A stretch of DNA of 25,105 nt, taken from positions 1-25,105 of the forward strand of contig JAOHCJ010000011.1 in assembly GCA_028095445.1 (NCBI GenBank). Direction: 5' to 3'. The position numbers and the translations under genes were made by a program. The stretch comes from Candidatus Pelagibacter sp. (GTDB taxonomy: Bacteria; Pseudomonadota; Alphaproteobacteria; Pelagibacterales; Pelagibacteraceae). Shown in pieces: positions 24,040-25,105 of this stretch (positions are counted from its first letter, which is position 1; each line of letters starts with the position of its first letter). The notes under the pieces were generated by a model. It worked only from the letters and a program-made list of their open reading frames with translations, was not told the origin of the DNA and ran no database searches.

Positions 24040-24127
24040 TTGATCAGTATTTTAAATTATTACACACTTGACTAAAATTTCAAATTATTTTTTTTAATGA
24101 TGCTTAAAATTTCAAAAGTTAATTAGT

Positions 24128-25105
24128 TTAAATATTTGGAATAACTGAATTTTTCATAGACTTTTTAAAAAGATTTAAACAAAGAGCTATAGTTATCCAG
24201 TAAATAACACCATTCCAAGTAGAAAATAATGATCCAGTAGTTTGTAATGGAAAAAATAACATAAAATATAAACTAATTAATATAGATGATTCCTGCACAT
24301 ATCTTTTGTCAAAAAAGTAAATTTTAAATAATCTAAATAAAAAATAGATATTAAAAATTATGATAAATATGAAAAACAAAGTTCCAAGTTCTGAAAAAAT
24401 TTCTAAATAAATATTATGAGGGTGAGTATTACACCTCTCTTTATATCGATTAGAGTTAATTTTTTCATATTTTTTATCTAAACATTCAATTCTATATGAA
24501 TGTAATCCCGAACCTAAAATTGGATTATTTTTATTAATCTCAATAGCTGTTAAATAATGAGCTCCCCACCTACTGTCCCAAAATGATTTGTGTTCATAGC
24601 CACCCTTTGAATTAAAAATAATACCAAATTGTTCAAAGGATCTTTTAATAAAATGATCTTTTAGTTGAGTGTTAATATTAAATAAAATTGTTATTATAAT
24701 AATTAATGTAGAAAGATTTATTAATTTTGCTTTAAAATTAAAATGTGGAGTTAAAATTAAGTAAGCTGCTACACCAGCGAAACACATAATAGAAGCTGAT
24801 CTTTCGTTACTTAAAAAAACTATAGATATAATAAATAATAAGTATATAATTGAATAAAATTTATTATCTTTATGAAAATAAAAAACAGATATCAAAACAA
24901 ATTTTCCAATATAAGATCCAACAATATATTCGTCACCAAATGGGCCACTTAATCTAACACCATGGTTTGCTTTTAGCTCATTGCCAAATAAGTCTACTCC
25001 TACAAAAAATTGAATTAGCACATCAAAACTCACAAAAATTAAAATTACTAATATAAATTTTGAAAATTTATTTAAAAAAAAGTTTATATTTTCGGCGCAG
25101 TACAT
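24128..25105 (-). CDS. O-antigen ligase/polymerase family membrane protein, N-terminus cut by window edge
   Basis: Polytopic inner-membrane protein of the Wzy_C / O-antigen ligase type (WaaL or Wzy), acting on lipid-linked polysaccharide at the periplasmic face. The visible 325 residues include helices near 14-36, 63-78, 84-98, 104-118, 131-145, a large periplasmic loop (about 150-228) and further helices near 241-262 and 280-315. Signatures are GVRLSGPFGDEYIVGSYIG (49-67) and the loop motif THPHNIYLEIFSELG (227-241). The ATG at the very edge is most likely internal, since the family usually has several more helices before this point. Ligase and polymerase cannot be told apart from this part. 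Confidence 0.87.
   Translation of the reverse strand: MYCAENINFFLNKFSKFILVILIFVSFDVLIQFFVGVDLFGNELKANHGVRLSGPFGDEYIVGSYIGKFVLISVFYFHKDNKFYSIIYLLFIISIVFLSNERSASIMCFAGVAAYLILTPHFNFKAKLINLSTLIIIITILFNINTQLKDHFIKRSFEQFGIIFNSKGGYEHKSFWDSRWGAHYLTAIEINKNNPILGSGLHSYRIECLDKKYEKINSNRYKERCNTHPHNIYLEIFSELGTLFFIFIIIFNIYFLFRLFKIYFFDKRYVQESSILISLYFMLFFPLQTTGSLFSTWNGVIYWITIALCLNLFKKSMKNSVIPNI

Larger units (their letters stand above)
23776..24127. other. 352-bp non-coding stretch
   Basis: No supported protein gene lies here. It holds the inverted repeat at 23799-23819, a weaker ATTCAA/TTGAAT repeat at 23841-23858, AT-rich filler, the tRNA-like gene at 23965-24039 and about 90 nt of A/T-rich sequence after the O-antigen ligase stop. 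It is the largest non-coding gap in the window. Confidence 0.7.

Overview
The window is strongly AT-rich, gene-dense chromosomal DNA. Gene content, gene order and very short intergenic gaps point to a streamlined marine alphaproteobacterium of the SAR11 / Candidatus Pelagibacter group. Supporting signs are the order tkt-gap-pgk-fba-thiE-efp-suhB, a DUF1013 gene, a three-gene transhydrogenase beside a 36-residue aa3-oxidase subunit IV, cysteine-free L31 and L36, and a lone 5S rRNA gene next to surface-polysaccharide genes. This identification rests on recognition, not on a database search.

Positions 1-8911 (minus strand): a long run of envelope, division and DNA-maintenance genes. In transcription order these are a ZauP-like coiled-coil protein, zapA, a 5-formyl-THF cyclo-ligase, ymdB, yebC, a divergent ruvC, tolQ-tolR-tolA-tolB, pal, cpoB (ybgF) and the start of tilS. 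ruvA, ruvB and ybgC, which often sit between ruvC and tolQ, are absent. A strong hairpin terminator separates pal from cpoB.

Positions 8965-17910 (plus strand): a tightly packed central-carbon operon, tkt-gap-pgk-fba, running into a thiE-like gene, efp and suhB. Then follow rpmE, DUF1013, rpsU, an initiator tRNA-Met and a small methyltransferase. The GAPDH carries residues associated with NADP(H) use. rpsU appears to start at ACG behind a strong ribosome binding site.

Positions 17926-21102 (minus strand): a 5S rRNA gene with no 16S or 23S in view is followed at very short spacing by rpmJ, the oxidase subunit IV peptide, pntAA, pntAB and pntB. No terminator is visible between the rRNA and these genes.

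Positions 21213-25105 (minus strand): surface-polysaccharide genes, namely a NeuA-type CMP-sugar synthetase, a dehydroquinate-synthase-like protein with altered active-site residues, a short-chain dehydrogenase, an unusual tRNA-Val-like gene and a partial O-antigen ligase/polymerase. This looks like the edge of a hypervariable surface-antigen region beginning at the 5S gene. The first three enzymes may form a small pathway to an unusual CMP-activated sugar acid or cyclitol. That is the best candidate here for undescribed biology, together with the atypical tRNA and the 5S-rpmJ-pnt arrangement.
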